Part shown: in pieces, positions 10,101 through 19,700 of the stretch
How positions within the stretch are numbered: the first letter of the stretch is position 1
Layout: the number at the start of each line of letters is the position of its first letter
Source: Nitrospirota bacterium
GTDB lineage: Bacteria; Nitrospirota; Thermodesulfovibrionia; Thermodesulfovibrionales; JdFR-86
Reading direction: 5' to 3'
DNA: 33,247 bases
NCBI GenBank assembly: GCA_030638335.1
Contig: DAOWET010000131.1
Location: 1-33,247, forward strand
Translations under genes and position numbers: made by a program
Notes under the pieces: model-generated
What the model saw: the letters and a program-made list of their open reading frames with translations, nothing else
What the model was told of the DNA's origin: nothing
The model's database searches: none

Positions 10101-11721
10101 CATGGTTCAGGAGACCACAGGAAACGGTCAGACACTGGACGGCTCTGCCGGCGACTACAAGACGCCGGACTGGGGCGGAAGCATAACCGACTGCGTTTCC
10201 TGCCACAACGACGGCACAGCTGGCACTGCGATCAAAAACGGTGCGCCCGCTTCCGGCACGCACCCGAAGCACGTGACCGACAACAACTACACATGTGATA
10301 AGTGTCATGTAAGCGGCGGAAGCTACGCTGTAGCCAACCACCCGAACAACCAGATAAACGTGGCCAATGCCACGAACATATCAGGTGGATACTCCGACGA
10401 CACCGGAGCGCCTGGAAACTCCACATACGGCACGTGCTCGACCGTTGCATGCCACGGCGACAACGACGCCGACTGGGGCGGGGCAGCACTTACATGCCGC
10501 GACTGCCATTTCAGCGAGTCAGCTGACTATGACGACTATATTTACGGCAACGGCGACTTCGCCCTGATAAAGAACACGGGTGAGTGGCTTGTGGAGGGCC
10601 ACGGAGGCACCGTAGCTTATGCCAGCGGCAACCCTGCGGCTAACTTTGATGTAAGCTCCCAGGACGGCTGCCGCTACTGCCACGACAATAGCGCTGGCGC
10701 TCCCCATGACGATGCGGCCAACCCGTTCAGGCTGTACAACTCCTCGAACGGAGAGGTGCCTGATGTGGACGGATGGAACGACATCTGTCTGGCCTGCCAT
10801 GACAGCAATACGACAGACTCTGCTTTCGATCCCACACCGGGCGATGTACTTGCCGACGTTGACACAACGGGTGTTGTGAAGGTGGACAAGTGGCACCAGA
10901 TGGCAGCACACGGCCTGAGCCCCAACAACGGCGGACGCTTCTGCTGGGATTGCCACGATCCGCACGGTGATAACAACAACATGATGATGATCCACGCCAG
11001 GACCGCCAAGAAGACGGACGGCGTATACGGCAACCCGGGTAATGTATCGAACCTCGTGGGCGCGCCCATCGTGTTCACTGATAACACGAAGGCTACGGCC
11101 GTCGGCGGATTCGCTGTGAATACCACCAGGTACAACGAGGGCGCAGGTGATCCATATGCCGAGGGCGTGTGTAACGCATGCCACACCAACAGCGCGGCCG
11201 ACCCGAAGATGGAGCACTACAACGACACGACCTCTGACGACCACAACCAGGGCGGAATCTGCACGAGCTGCCACAAGCACAGCAAGGACGCTGTCAACGA
11301 CGGTAACGCCTTCCAGGGCGGAAGCTGCAGCGGCTGCCACGGATACCCGCCTGACGCATTGGACGGCAAGGCCTATTTGGACACATCAACCGAGAGCAAG
11401 GGCGCACACGTGGTGCATGTGAACCATCTGCTGACAGTTGGCTCACTGCCTGCGCTTGATCCGGATGCGGACACCTTTGACCATGCGGTTGACAAGTTCG
11501 AGAAAGTCTGCGGCGTGTGCCACTCGACTGCCACGCACGAGACGGGCGATCCTGCTGCTGGCAACAGGACGGTCATCGTGAACACAACATATACGTTCGG
11601 GCCTACGGGTAATGCCACATACACTGGCACCCCAGGCACAGACCATACCGAGGATCTCAAGACCTGCTCGAACGTGGACTGCCACTTCAGGACGTCCCCT
11701 GAATGGCAGAGCTACCCATAG
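4168..11721 (+). CDS. Giant multiheme c-type cytochrome (2517 aa) of the Geobacter-type CX4CH...CX2CH repeat family
   Basis: SD GGAGGGGG then ATG 4168 (TTG at 4165 also possible); signal peptide ...SAAFA; hand count 44 CX2CH, 16 CX4CH, 1 CX5CH; alternation matches the GSu_C4xC__C2xCH family. Confidence 0.95.
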   Translation: MRQARTGIIVGIAALFLVLTASAAFAIDAPHNNLTSCRNCHDLLASGSYTTGGLIDNTPVNQACQECHRTGGAAADFSKVTHSSRTTGSELSYGPWATDCIDCHDPHNQEQIWFQENNVYVNMKAYNGTADSGALLETATVTGVVANEVSVTFANAGGWPTDQWVGYTLIDTTRPPSWGLSYKIVNSTAGQSAVINTVRPIYDAGLGSVAIAYGKMMRGEMRTGSQVVNSNGTVPGGDGFININVWRPVKFFNSSGIYSPAWSINAQDAVCVVCHLKTASFNMGYAQYGEDFDGIVEDYANTWHKDNPSDGATNCWTTSGCHELPKEGFDADCSGCHGQPPSDATVVNQTSSNNYPWYSGMDAGAHQAHVAKGKGTCTYCHDGGGAEDPEHKFDDQITMGFSNVLSGEATFVNGLAFANSSWIVESGDAGTTIVDDSSDVRTCTGIYCHSDGASLASAFAQTPDWDGGSLNCNSCHASPMIVDAHDKHASGGTNDYQFDCYECHGDTTDQGDNSTVPAIKNAAHVNFVKTIAWGNVSSGSGAYDLGTANCDNVYCHGPTAAALETPNWDSSLSDECASCHDKAGATISNLPDAHDAHTNTTGNSYNCTECHDTVLTDDTTISDYSLHVNGLNTVDASEGFAANACSTTICHGPAGSPTWATDLSGIDDCTKCHGVQTAGSATEIQMAPGGTGQDLDGNISAADANVGAHLAHLNASAGISNNIDCVSCHDVPATPTSAGHIDASRPAEVPFNNALSNNSGALSPAYNVGTNSCANTYCHGNKMPFGTSPGVGNTPVWANTTYLDTGPDLTGDCDKCHLSPPDVLSYHNADQSLSDCDTCHLHLDDDGTFNDPSLHIDGLVQGIACTGCHGQPPENALTMVNTVATLKLTQRTEGDFAATAWGQHSYHAVGKGYICQTCHNGGGSTGNDHITSPFGNVTMGFRINAVDGGTFNAPAIENSTVYRHSQGPSTTVNNLGAIRACYSIYCHSDGAGGVPNALANWDTGDGSLTSGDCKNCHGDATDLVVTTMHPTHVGSYDFTCSECHAGTVDADKAIPAGKIANHVNFGVDVIFSNVAAGGSWSGTATKQCSSLYCHSDGLGGNPNTNPPDWDAAFPTDCIGCHDNDKDAAGGNVMNSGSHTTHINNAAYVGRILECYDCHAATMDMGDNQAIGSGKLAKHVDGAIDNLVAVDASECSNIRCHSDGNYGATVKYNDAGANWGSLDYKCGNCHGDGSTDPEPAYANTGAAIGNYNSHDKHVVALTDCANCHDDTTSDGESVTTTGIHVDGVVNVAIAGAYDDNADKYDNYTSGTRKCTNLYCHNTGTPVWGSASLACNECHDASSELPGSHAKHYNTTTVAADYTAGRVSNTTAYEFKCGVCHDDTVHAGGEVTADSTAEVLFNDTYAGASAYNSIGGTPTADGNFSWTNTVCSSTKCHDDGTGGVPNTTPIWNSAAMACDSCHNALPITNAHSKHIAGGTVMANALCDTCHEDTASDITNSALEDYDWHVNGVINVIMNTAAGGTFDDGTNVCSTSNCHDDGLGGGPNTTPDWTSTLPAGCIGCHNNDKDTASPMITGSHATHLDNSTYVGSELECYDCHAGTLDIGNRVIGSSKIGNHVNGTIDNRVAMDGTACNNIRCHSDGNYDGTIQYNDAWANWGSLDYKCGKCHGDGSTDPEPGYANAPASSDENSHDEHMSAGTDCANCHSDTTADGSTVFANSIHVDGVVNVAIAGAYDSNADKYDNFTKGTNTCTNVYCHSTGQNASGGTPPVYNSPVWGIASSAQCGKCHLADGVQGDASTMQTQAHNEHLAYGGVNIACNDCHDGLGSGQANHADQNVNHAFLAANAGASAAYSNSGFAAGDSLYGECSSVYCHGDFTGGNVVSPRWDDATAACGTCHASSPTSNAHDVHLALTGVTLTCIDCHGHEGSNTHVGMVVNGILNSSAWFFNSSSTYGGSGTWSDGKADSATTSTCATVMCHSMVQETTGNGQTLDGSAGDYKTPDWGGSITDCVSCHNDGTAGTAIKNGAPASGTHPKHVTDNNYTCDKCHVSGGSYAVANHPNNQINVANATNISGGYSDDTGAPGNSTYGTCSTVACHGDNDADWGGAALTCRDCHFSESADYDDYIYGNGDFALIKNTGEWLVEGHGGTVAYASGNPAANFDVSSQDGCRYCHDNSAGAPHDDAANPFRLYNSSNGEVPDVDGWNDICLACHDSNTTDSAFDPTPGDVLADVDTTGVVKVDKWHQMAAHGLSPNNGGRFCWDCHDPHGDNNNMMMIHARTAKKTDGVYGNPGNVSNLVGAPIVFTDNTKATAVGGFAVNTTRYNEGAGDPYAEGVCNACHTNSAADPKMEHYNDTTSDDHNQGGICTSCHKHSKDAVNDGNAFQGGSCSGCHGYPPDALDGKAYLDTSTESKGAHVVHVNHLLTVGSLPALDPDADTFDHAVDKFEKVCGVCHSTATHETGDPAAGNRTVIVNTTYTFGPTGNATYTGTPGTDHTEDLKTCSNVDCHFRTSPEWQSYP

Positions 11722-11784
11722 ACATTAGGCCATGGAGGGGTAAGGCTTAAAATAGAATATTGAAGCGCGAGGTGAGGAACAGAG

Positions 11785-12078
11785 ATGGCGGGTTCGAATA
11801 GGATAAATACATTGTCCCGGCGGGGACAAAAAAGCAGGCCAGATGTGCGCATTGCCGTGCAGTTGCTTGTCTTTGCTGCCATGTCGGCCGGGGCGTTCGT
11901 CCCGGATGCCTTTGCTGCAATAACCCACCATGCTGAACAGTACACCGGATTCACGATTGCCACAGGCGTATATACTGATTGGGGCATGTGCGGATTTGTG
12001 GCAGCTGTACTGACCGCGCTTCTCCTTCGGGTTGCGAGTGTATCGAAGATGATATCTTGCCATGGAAAAGGGGAATGA
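11785..12078 (+). CDS. Small membrane protein of unknown function (97 aa)
   Basis: SD-like GAGGTGAGGA; signal-like N-terminus ending GAFVPDAFAA; second TM segment MCGFVAAVLTALLLRV; overlaps the next CDS by 17 nt. Confidence 0.65.
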   Translation: MAGSNRINTLSRRGQKSRPDVRIAVQLLVFAAMSAGAFVPDAFAAITHHAEQYTGFTIATGVYTDWGMCGFVAAVLTALLLRVASVSKMISCHGKGE

Positions 12079-13663
12079 GGATTTGTTAAGAGGCAGTGGG
12101 AGATACTACATATTCATGACGCTTTTCTTCACCGGAGCGGCGATCATGGTGCTTGAGCTTCTGGGCACAAGGATCATAGGGCCGTACTACGGTGTGAGCC
12201 TCTACGTCTGGTCCTCTCTCATCTCGGTGGCCCTTGTGGCACTTGCCATAGGCTACTGGCTTGGAGGAAAGGTGGCCGACAGGGTCGTCCAACTGGACTC
12301 TGGCGACATGCATACCGACGAGATGGACGCAAGGGCGACCCGTGTGCTCTACAGGCTGATCATGGCCTCCGGTGTCGCGGTGCTTCTGATCCCGATCATT
12401 GCGGATACGGTCCTGAGGGCCATGCTTCCGCTTGGCATAAGGGGCGGGGCGCTGGCCAGCGCCTTTGTGTTGTTCACTATACCTCTGGTAGGCCTGGGGA
12501 TGGTCACCCCATACGCGATCAAGATGCTTACGGACAAACTGAAGGTTGTGGGCGCAACCGCAGGCAACCTGTTTGCCATATCCACTGTGGGAAGCTTTGT
12601 AGGGACCGTACTTACGGGCTTTGTGCTGATCCCGAATGTCGGGACCAAGAAGACGATCTACCTGCTTGCGGGAATACTCTTTGTGCTCTGGGCGACCTGG
12701 GAGGTCATGGACAAAAAGTACGCCATTGCGGCGATAGGTATTCCGCTTATTGTTCTTTGTATTGCGGGCTTGATGTCTACCGGTAAGCTTGAGGCTGTTG
12801 AGGGCTTTGAGGTCAGGCACAAGACCGAGAGCTTCTATGGTCAGCTCAAGGTCATAGATAAAGAGAACAAGCGCTGGCTGAGCATTGATGGTGCAGGCCA
12901 TACGGGTATCAACCTCAATACGGGCCTTTCGCTTCATTCTTATGCGTATTACTTTGAGATCACACGTTTCATGCGTCCTGAGGCAAGGGATGTCCTGGTG
13001 GTAGGTCTTGGGGGCGGGAGCGTGACAACGAGATTTGAGCAGCACGGATTCTCTGTTGATTCCATCGAGATAGATCAGAAGGTGGTGGACATAGCGCGTG
13101 AGTTCTTCGGGTTCAGTTCCCCCGTGGACAGGGTCTTTGTCCAGGACGGACGCGCATTCATTCAAAACAGCGAGAAGAAATACGATATCGTGCTGTTCGA
13201 CGCTTTTGTGGGTTCTGACACGCCTCCCTTCCAACTCATGACAAAGGAGATGTTTGCGGAGGTGTCCGGCGTGCTCAAGGATGACGGTGTCCTGGCGATA
13301 AATTCCTTCGGGTTTAAGCAGGGCAAGGGCGTGAGGATACCAGCTTCCATGTATCTGACGCTTAAGGAAGCTTTCCCGCATGTAAAAGCGTTTTCCGTTT
13401 ACGACAAGTCGGAGTTCGGGAACATCGTGTTCCTGGCCTCTGAGGGCGAGCTGGAACTCAGGCGGGAGCTTGAGGGCTGCGACATAGAAGGGGTTTGCAC
13501 GCTCCTGGGCGAGATGCTTTCAAAGGAGCGGACGTTCGCCTCATCACAGGGAGTGGTCTTAACGGACGATTACAACCCTATCGAGGCCTGGGGTGTTATG
13601 ACCAGCGAGAAAATCAGGAAGGGCATACAAGATTTCTACCCTGCGGAGGTGCTTGCGCTATGA
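12062..13663 (+). CDS. Fused integral membrane / spermidine synthase-like (SAM-binding) protein
   Basis: Multiple N-terminal TM helices (GAAIMVLELLGTRIIGPYYGVSLYVWSSLISVALVALAIGYWLGGKVADR), then C-terminal SpeE-like Rossmann domain VLVVGLGGGSVTTRFEQHGFSVDSIEIDQKVVDIAREFFGF...DIVLFDAF. Confidence 0.85.
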   Translation: MEKGNEDLLRGSGRYYIFMTLFFTGAAIMVLELLGTRIIGPYYGVSLYVWSSLISVALVALAIGYWLGGKVADRVVQLDSGDMHTDEMDARATRVLYRLIMASGVAVLLIPIIADTVLRAMLPLGIRGGALASAFVLFTIPLVGLGMVTPYAIKMLTDKLKVVGATAGNLFAISTVGSFVGTVLTGFVLIPNVGTKKTIYLLAGILFVLWATWEVMDKKYAIAAIGIPLIVLCIAGLMSTGKLEAVEGFEVRHKTESFYGQLKVIDKENKRWLSIDGAGHTGINLNTGLSLHSYAYYFEITRFMRPEARDVLVVGLGGGSVTTRFEQHGFSVDSIEIDQKVVDIAREFFGFSSPVDRVFVQDGRAFIQNSEKKYDIVLFDAFVGSDTPPFQLMTKEMFAEVSGVLKDDGVLAINSFGFKQGKGVRIPASMYLTLKEAFPHVKAFSVYDKSEFGNIVFLASEGELELRRELEGCDIEGVCTLLGEMLSKERTFASSQGVVLTDDYNPIEAWGVMTSEKIRKGIQDFYPAEVLAL

Positions 13664-13749
13664 GCACAAATAGTAGCCGCAAGTTCGCGTTCGCGGGGAC
13701 ACAACAGAGCAGGACAAAATCCAATATAGAAGGCGAGGTGAGGAGCAGA

Positions 13750-16700
13750 ATGCCACGAGGATATGGAAGGATAATGACGACGGCCGGGAGGACGGCCAGC
13801 GGCCTTGCTGTGTTCATGGCCGTACTGTTCCTCATGCTTGCGATAGGGATATTCGTTGCACCTCAGGACGCATTTGCCACCGGAGACTATGCAATAGCCG
13901 ACGGTACCGACCCCGGGGAGCTGTTTCCGGCCCCGAACACTAGCGGCAATGTGACGAGCTCGTGGGTAGGAACAGCACCCAGCGGCGCCAAGCTCAATAG
14001 CCTTATCGTGACATTTGGTGGAACCTTTGACTCCGACGACATCACGGGGGTTGAGGCTTGGGATGTAGGAGGAGCAGCGCTAATCTGCACGCTTACCCCT
14101 GTTCCCACGGCTCCTAATGATACAGCAAGCTGTACTGGTCTTACCGCAGGGGCCTTTGTTGATGCTGCGATCCGCGTAAACCTCGCGGCTGGCGCAACTG
14201 TTGGAAATAAGATAAACTCATATATATCCGGCGGCACTGGAACTGCGTCGCTCGTCAACAATGATTCTGTGGATGCTGACCAGACGATTACTGGGGGAGC
14301 TACGCCCACTGTGGCGGTAGTCACCGGGACAGATCCTACAGACACGACTCCATGCCCTGGCTCCAAAGTATATGTGGACCAGTTTGGGGCTACTGAGAGC
14401 ACCGGCGGCGCCACGACAATAACAGACGTGATAGTAGGCCTTACGGACTATACTGATGTGTCAGCAATATTTATAAACAGTTCGGACGACTTGACTAATT
14501 ACCATACGTCCGGGGCTCCGGCCAGCAACACTCAGGCGCTTTCCCTGGGTGCGGCTTTGCCTGTGAGCGCCAGCACCACGACCAATTTCAAGATATGGCT
14601 GACATTGAACGCCGGAGCGACAGGGGCCGCTACGGCCAAAATTAACTCCTTCACGCTATCCTCGGGGACCAATAACGGTTCGACTGACACCAGCAATACG
14701 TTCAACATCGATGCCGCCCCGTCGATCATAACGGCATTCTCCGCCACCAGCGGACAGGACGGACAGGTGCCCATCTCCTGGACCATTCCCGGTGACGGAG
14801 ACCTGGACCAGCTCATAGCCATCAGGAACACGGGTGGTTATGTCACGGACCATACGGCGGCACCTCCAGGGACAAATGTTTACACGAACGACACTCCTTC
14901 TGGCGGTGAGGACGTTACGACCGACACTACGGGGCCGCCTTCGAACGGCACTACTTATTACTATGCAGTGTTTGCGGTGGACAACTGCGGCACATGGAAC
15001 GACACTGTAACGCCTGACTCTAATGCGGGCACAGGCACGCCCTCGGCTGGCGGCGACGTTACCGCTCCAACGGTGAGCGATGTCACGCCTTCGAACGTTT
15101 TCTATGATTCAGGGACCGACTATGTTGACGCTTCATATGACGTGTCCGCCAACATGACCGAGGCAGAGAGCACTGTAACGGATTGTGACTTCTCTACGAA
15201 TAACGGCGGTTCATGGACCGTATCCGGGTCGGTTGGCGGCTCCTCGCCCAACTGGACATGTACGGCTTCGGGCGTTGCGGCAACCGATACAACGACATAT
15301 AATCTGTTGGCAAACGCCACGAGCACCGGAGGTACGGGCCAGAGCAGTGTGGCAAACACAGTGGTCGGTGATACCAGCGCTCCAACAGACGGGACGCTTA
15401 CTGTTAACCCGGGCGACGGCTCAAACGGACTAAGCTGGACCGCGGCTTCGGACTCAGGCTCCAATCTCGATACTACGAACACATACCTGGTGGTGAACTC
15501 GCCTGACTCGGCAATAGGCGCAAACTGTTCCATAGACGGCAACGACACATTGCTCGCCACCCAGAATTCCGTTACTACCACTTATAATGATACCCCGCTT
15601 TCAAACGGCACACAGATCTGGTACATGGTCTGTGCACAGGACAACGTGGGCAACATCTCGTCCGGAACCACAGACACCGGCACGCCCACGGGGGCAACGG
15701 GTGATGTGCTTTCAGGCTCCAACGTTGTAAACGCGACAACAGCAGACCCCAGCGACCTGGGCGTGTTGATGCAGAAGGTAACCCTTACTTGCTCGGTCGT
15801 TGATGACGGTGAATGTGTTATCACGAACGTAGGGGTACAGGACAACTTTGCAGGCGGAGCCACGCACATTGACAAGGCTATAGCCAATATATCTTCAGCC
15901 GCAGACTGCGGAACCGTTGTGGCCACAGGCTCCACTGCCGAAAACTGGGACGCCTCGGACACACCTATAGCCATTGCCTGGTCCCTTACTGGCACTGAAT
16001 ACCTCTGTATCTACTACGACTTTGAGGCTGACGCTGCTTCCCTTGTCCAGTCCAAGGTCACGTCAATAGTCCTTGATACAACCGGCGGCGGAGACCTGAA
16101 TGACAGCGTTACGATGGGCACCTGGCAGTCCAACAGCTTTGCGGTGGGAGTGGCTGAGACCGACCAGTTCAACGTAATAGACTGCAACGACTGCCACGGC
16201 ATACAGAGCGGCACATGGGCGCCAACGGACTCGCCCACTGAAATACGCAACGCCCCCGCGGGCGCGGTTGTGGGCGACCACGCAACGGGCACGACCCACG
16301 TGCCCACCGGAGAGGCCGCAAGCGAGTGCGTTGTCTGCCACGGCTCTGACGTGGACAGCTATGACAACACCCACCGCACGGGCGTCGTAAACATGGCTGC
16401 GGATGGCGACATAGACGGCGGCAAGTACGACCGTGGGATATCCTTTAACCAGAGCAACACTACAGGAGTTACTAGCACATGCACCAGCGTCAGCTGCCAC
16501 GGCGGCGGTACAACGCCCGTGTGGGGTGTCGGGACTATCAACTGCGACAGCTGCCACAAGGTAACCCAGGCTCTGTCGGCCAGGCACGGCGACCACTACA
16601 ACACCACGACGATCCTTGGCACAAGGACACCTACCAACAACTCAACCTCGGCTGACTATATCTTCAACTGCGGGGTCTGCCATGACGTTGCGGGACACGC

Positions 16701-19700
16701 TGACGCGGGCCATGCTAACGGGAGCAACGACGGGATATTCACGTATAACGGCTACACTGTGGACATAGTGTTCAACCTCACGCCCTGGAGCGCAAGCGGC
16801 GGTGCGTATTGGAACAATGGCGCGGCAACGGGTAACGGCAACTTCCCCTACTGGTCCGAAGGCCAGTGCTCGAGCGTGTACTGCCACAGCGACGGCAAGA
16901 GTTCTCCCGTGGTGTACAACACCCCGAAATGGAGCGACACGGGCTATACGTGCGTGAGCTGCCATGACGACGACGGCGGGGAGGCCAACGACACCTGGCT
17001 GAGCGCCAAACACGCCAGCCACATAGAGCAGAACAAGTACAATTATAACTGCGGCGAGTGCCACGCGGAGACCGTTGCGGACAACACGAGCTTTCCGATA
17101 ACGGGCTTTGCCAACCATGTTAACGGTGTAAGGAACGTGGTCTTCGGTTCTGCGGGCAGCATGGACCAGAGTGGCGGCACCATATCGGCTCTCGTATGCA
17201 GCAACACCTACTGCCACGACGACGGCCAGGACACCACGCCTCCATTCACGTCCACTTCTCCCGACTGGGATACCGGGACTACGAGCTGCACGAGCTGCCA
17301 CAGCAACAACGCGAACCCGTCAGGGTTGAGCGCACCGCATGCAGTGCATGTTGACCCCGATCCTGACCAGAACTACACATGCGACAACTGCCACAGCCTG
17401 ACATTGGTAAACAACCAGAACTCAACGCTTAATAGCCCAGACGCCTACACGGTGCATGTGAACGGCATACAGAACGTGGTCTTCTCGGCCACGGCCTTTG
17501 CCTCCAACCACAGGAGCCTTGCTGTGAACAGCGCGGGCTACAACGGCACCCAGTGCACAAACGTGTACTGCCACAGCGACGTGCAGGGATCAAACGGTAC
17601 GGCGCAGCCCGCCTCATATGCAACGCTTAACTGGGCCTCAGGGGCCCAGTCCTGCACCACGGGCGACTGCCACGACGGCAAGACCGGCTCTGTGATGGCA
17701 ACAGGCAGCCACGGCGCGCACCTGACCGCGGGATACGACTGCGTGGACTGCCACAGGGCCGGCGGCGATGGAAACATCGGCAACCATGTTGACGGCTACA
17801 TAACGGTCATATTCAACGCGGCATATGGCGGCAGTGGCGGCAGCTACACCCAGGGCGCGGAGAGCGCGCCAGAAAACGGCTATGGAAGCTGTTCCTCGAA
17901 CTACTGCCACGGCTCAAGCTCTGACGCATGGAACACTGACAACTCGTCCTACTACGAGTGCACGCAGTGCCACGGCAGCAAGAACGCTGCTACGGACATT
18001 GCGAACGCCGCACCGGGTATCAATAATCTCGGCGTTGACACAAACGGCGATACCCTGCCCGCGGACTTCCAGGTGGGTGTGCACAACGCCCATATAACGG
18101 TCCCGAGCAATATCTATAACACAAACGGCATATCGTGCGACGAGTGCCACCCGGTCATCTCCTCTGTAGATGACGCGGACCATATAACCACCGATCTGCC
18201 TGTCGAGGTCCCCATCGACGGCGCAAGGGCCACCAACGGGACCGCAGCCGGGACATACACCCCCGGCAGCCCCGGCACCTGCTCAGCCACCTACTGCCAT
18301 GACACGGCATACTCAACATCGGCCTACGAAGGCGGTGTAGACGTTACCCCCAGATGGACCGACGACAACTATATAAATGGCACTGCCGCGAACTGGTGCG
18401 AAATGTGCCACGGCAACCCGCCCGGAAACGGCCATGACGCTAATCCTACCTGCAGTTCCTGCCATCTGCACGTGAACAGTGCGGATGAGGAATCCTTCAC
18501 TGACCCGAACCTGCACATAGACGGCATTGTCCAGGCTGATGCGGACTGCTACGGATGCCACGGCGCTGACACGGGAGGTGTGCGGCAGGTCACTAAAGCG
18601 GGCGGAGACTTCGTCAGAGGCAGCCGCCACGTGAGCGACGGCACGACCGGAGAGATAGTCACCATGTGGGACTGTATTGTCTGCCACCTGGAGGGCAATG
18701 CCTCCACAACGCAGAACAACGGCGTGACCATTGGAGACCGCGACCCGAACTACCACAACTATGATACTGCTACGAAGTCTTCAACAGGAAAATACCCCGT
18801 CAACCTGCGTAATGTTGACAACCACGCCGAAGAGATGGTTACATGGAACATAAACGGCACCATGGGCACCTCACAACGTGACGGCATGGATTCGTTCTGC
18901 ATGAACTGTCATGACGACTTTGGCTCTGCCGACATAGCGGTCGCCAACGGCGATCCACCTGCCACTCCGTTCATGCTGACTGACGGAGTAGCCAACACGA
19001 CTGCCAGGACAAACGGTGGTGGCAAGAATACTAATCACAGGCCGTTCAACCAGAACGATACACTACACAACGTCAATGACTTATCAACTCTGGGCACATT
19101 CAGGACTTCATACGGCAATGTGCTGGACGTGAAGCGCCAGTTCAACTCCACGAACAGGGGCCCGACCACCACTACCCCAAGGAGCGACTGGGCCTCGCAC
19201 CACAACCTGAACCAGTTCGACCTGAGGTATGCCAACAGGAACTCAACCGCATGGCCCGCCATTGCCTGGACTTCATACACCACCAAGGAGAACGTGCCCA
19301 TTAACGGCGCCACGGGCGGCGAGATAGCCGGGCTGCACTGCTCTGACTGCCACCTGAACGAGACGAACGCCCACGGCTCGGCCAACGCCTGGTACATGCT
19401 GGCCAACGAGGACGAGACCACTGACCCCAGCGGCTCGGCGGATGTTGCGCCTGCCGCTCTCTCTGATTCCGCAGTCGGGCAAACTACCAACTGCTTCAGG
19501 TGCCATGCGGACACCTTCTATGCGGGTGCAGACTCCTCTGATGGAACCGGATGGATCGTCCAGTTTGACCACGGCTCGGAATGCGACGATAACCAGGTAA
19601 ATGAAGCTGATGAGTATTTTGGCAGGATACAGTGTCTTGCCTGCCACGGGGGCTTTAGCGAGTACGGCTCCGGGGGCCTGGGAGCCATACACGGAAACAA

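Noticed and set aside
10519-11340. 273-aa minus-strand ORF (also 7432..8178, 3600..4265, 16642..17301, 19273..19959)
   Set aside because: Antisense shadows of the cytochrome/FG-GAP repeats caused by codon bias; Val/Ala/Arg-biased translations with no domains
4168-11721. Possible CRISPR or DNA-level tandem array because of repeated TGYCAC and AACGTGG words
   Set aside because: Repetition follows codons of the heme-binding protein repeat; spacing is irregular and in-frame, not CRISPR-like
12086-13381. 431-aa minus-strand ORF opposite the spermidine-synthase-like gene
   Set aside because: Shadow ORF: low-complexity His/Arg-rich translation, no recognisable domain; the + strand protein has clear family motifs
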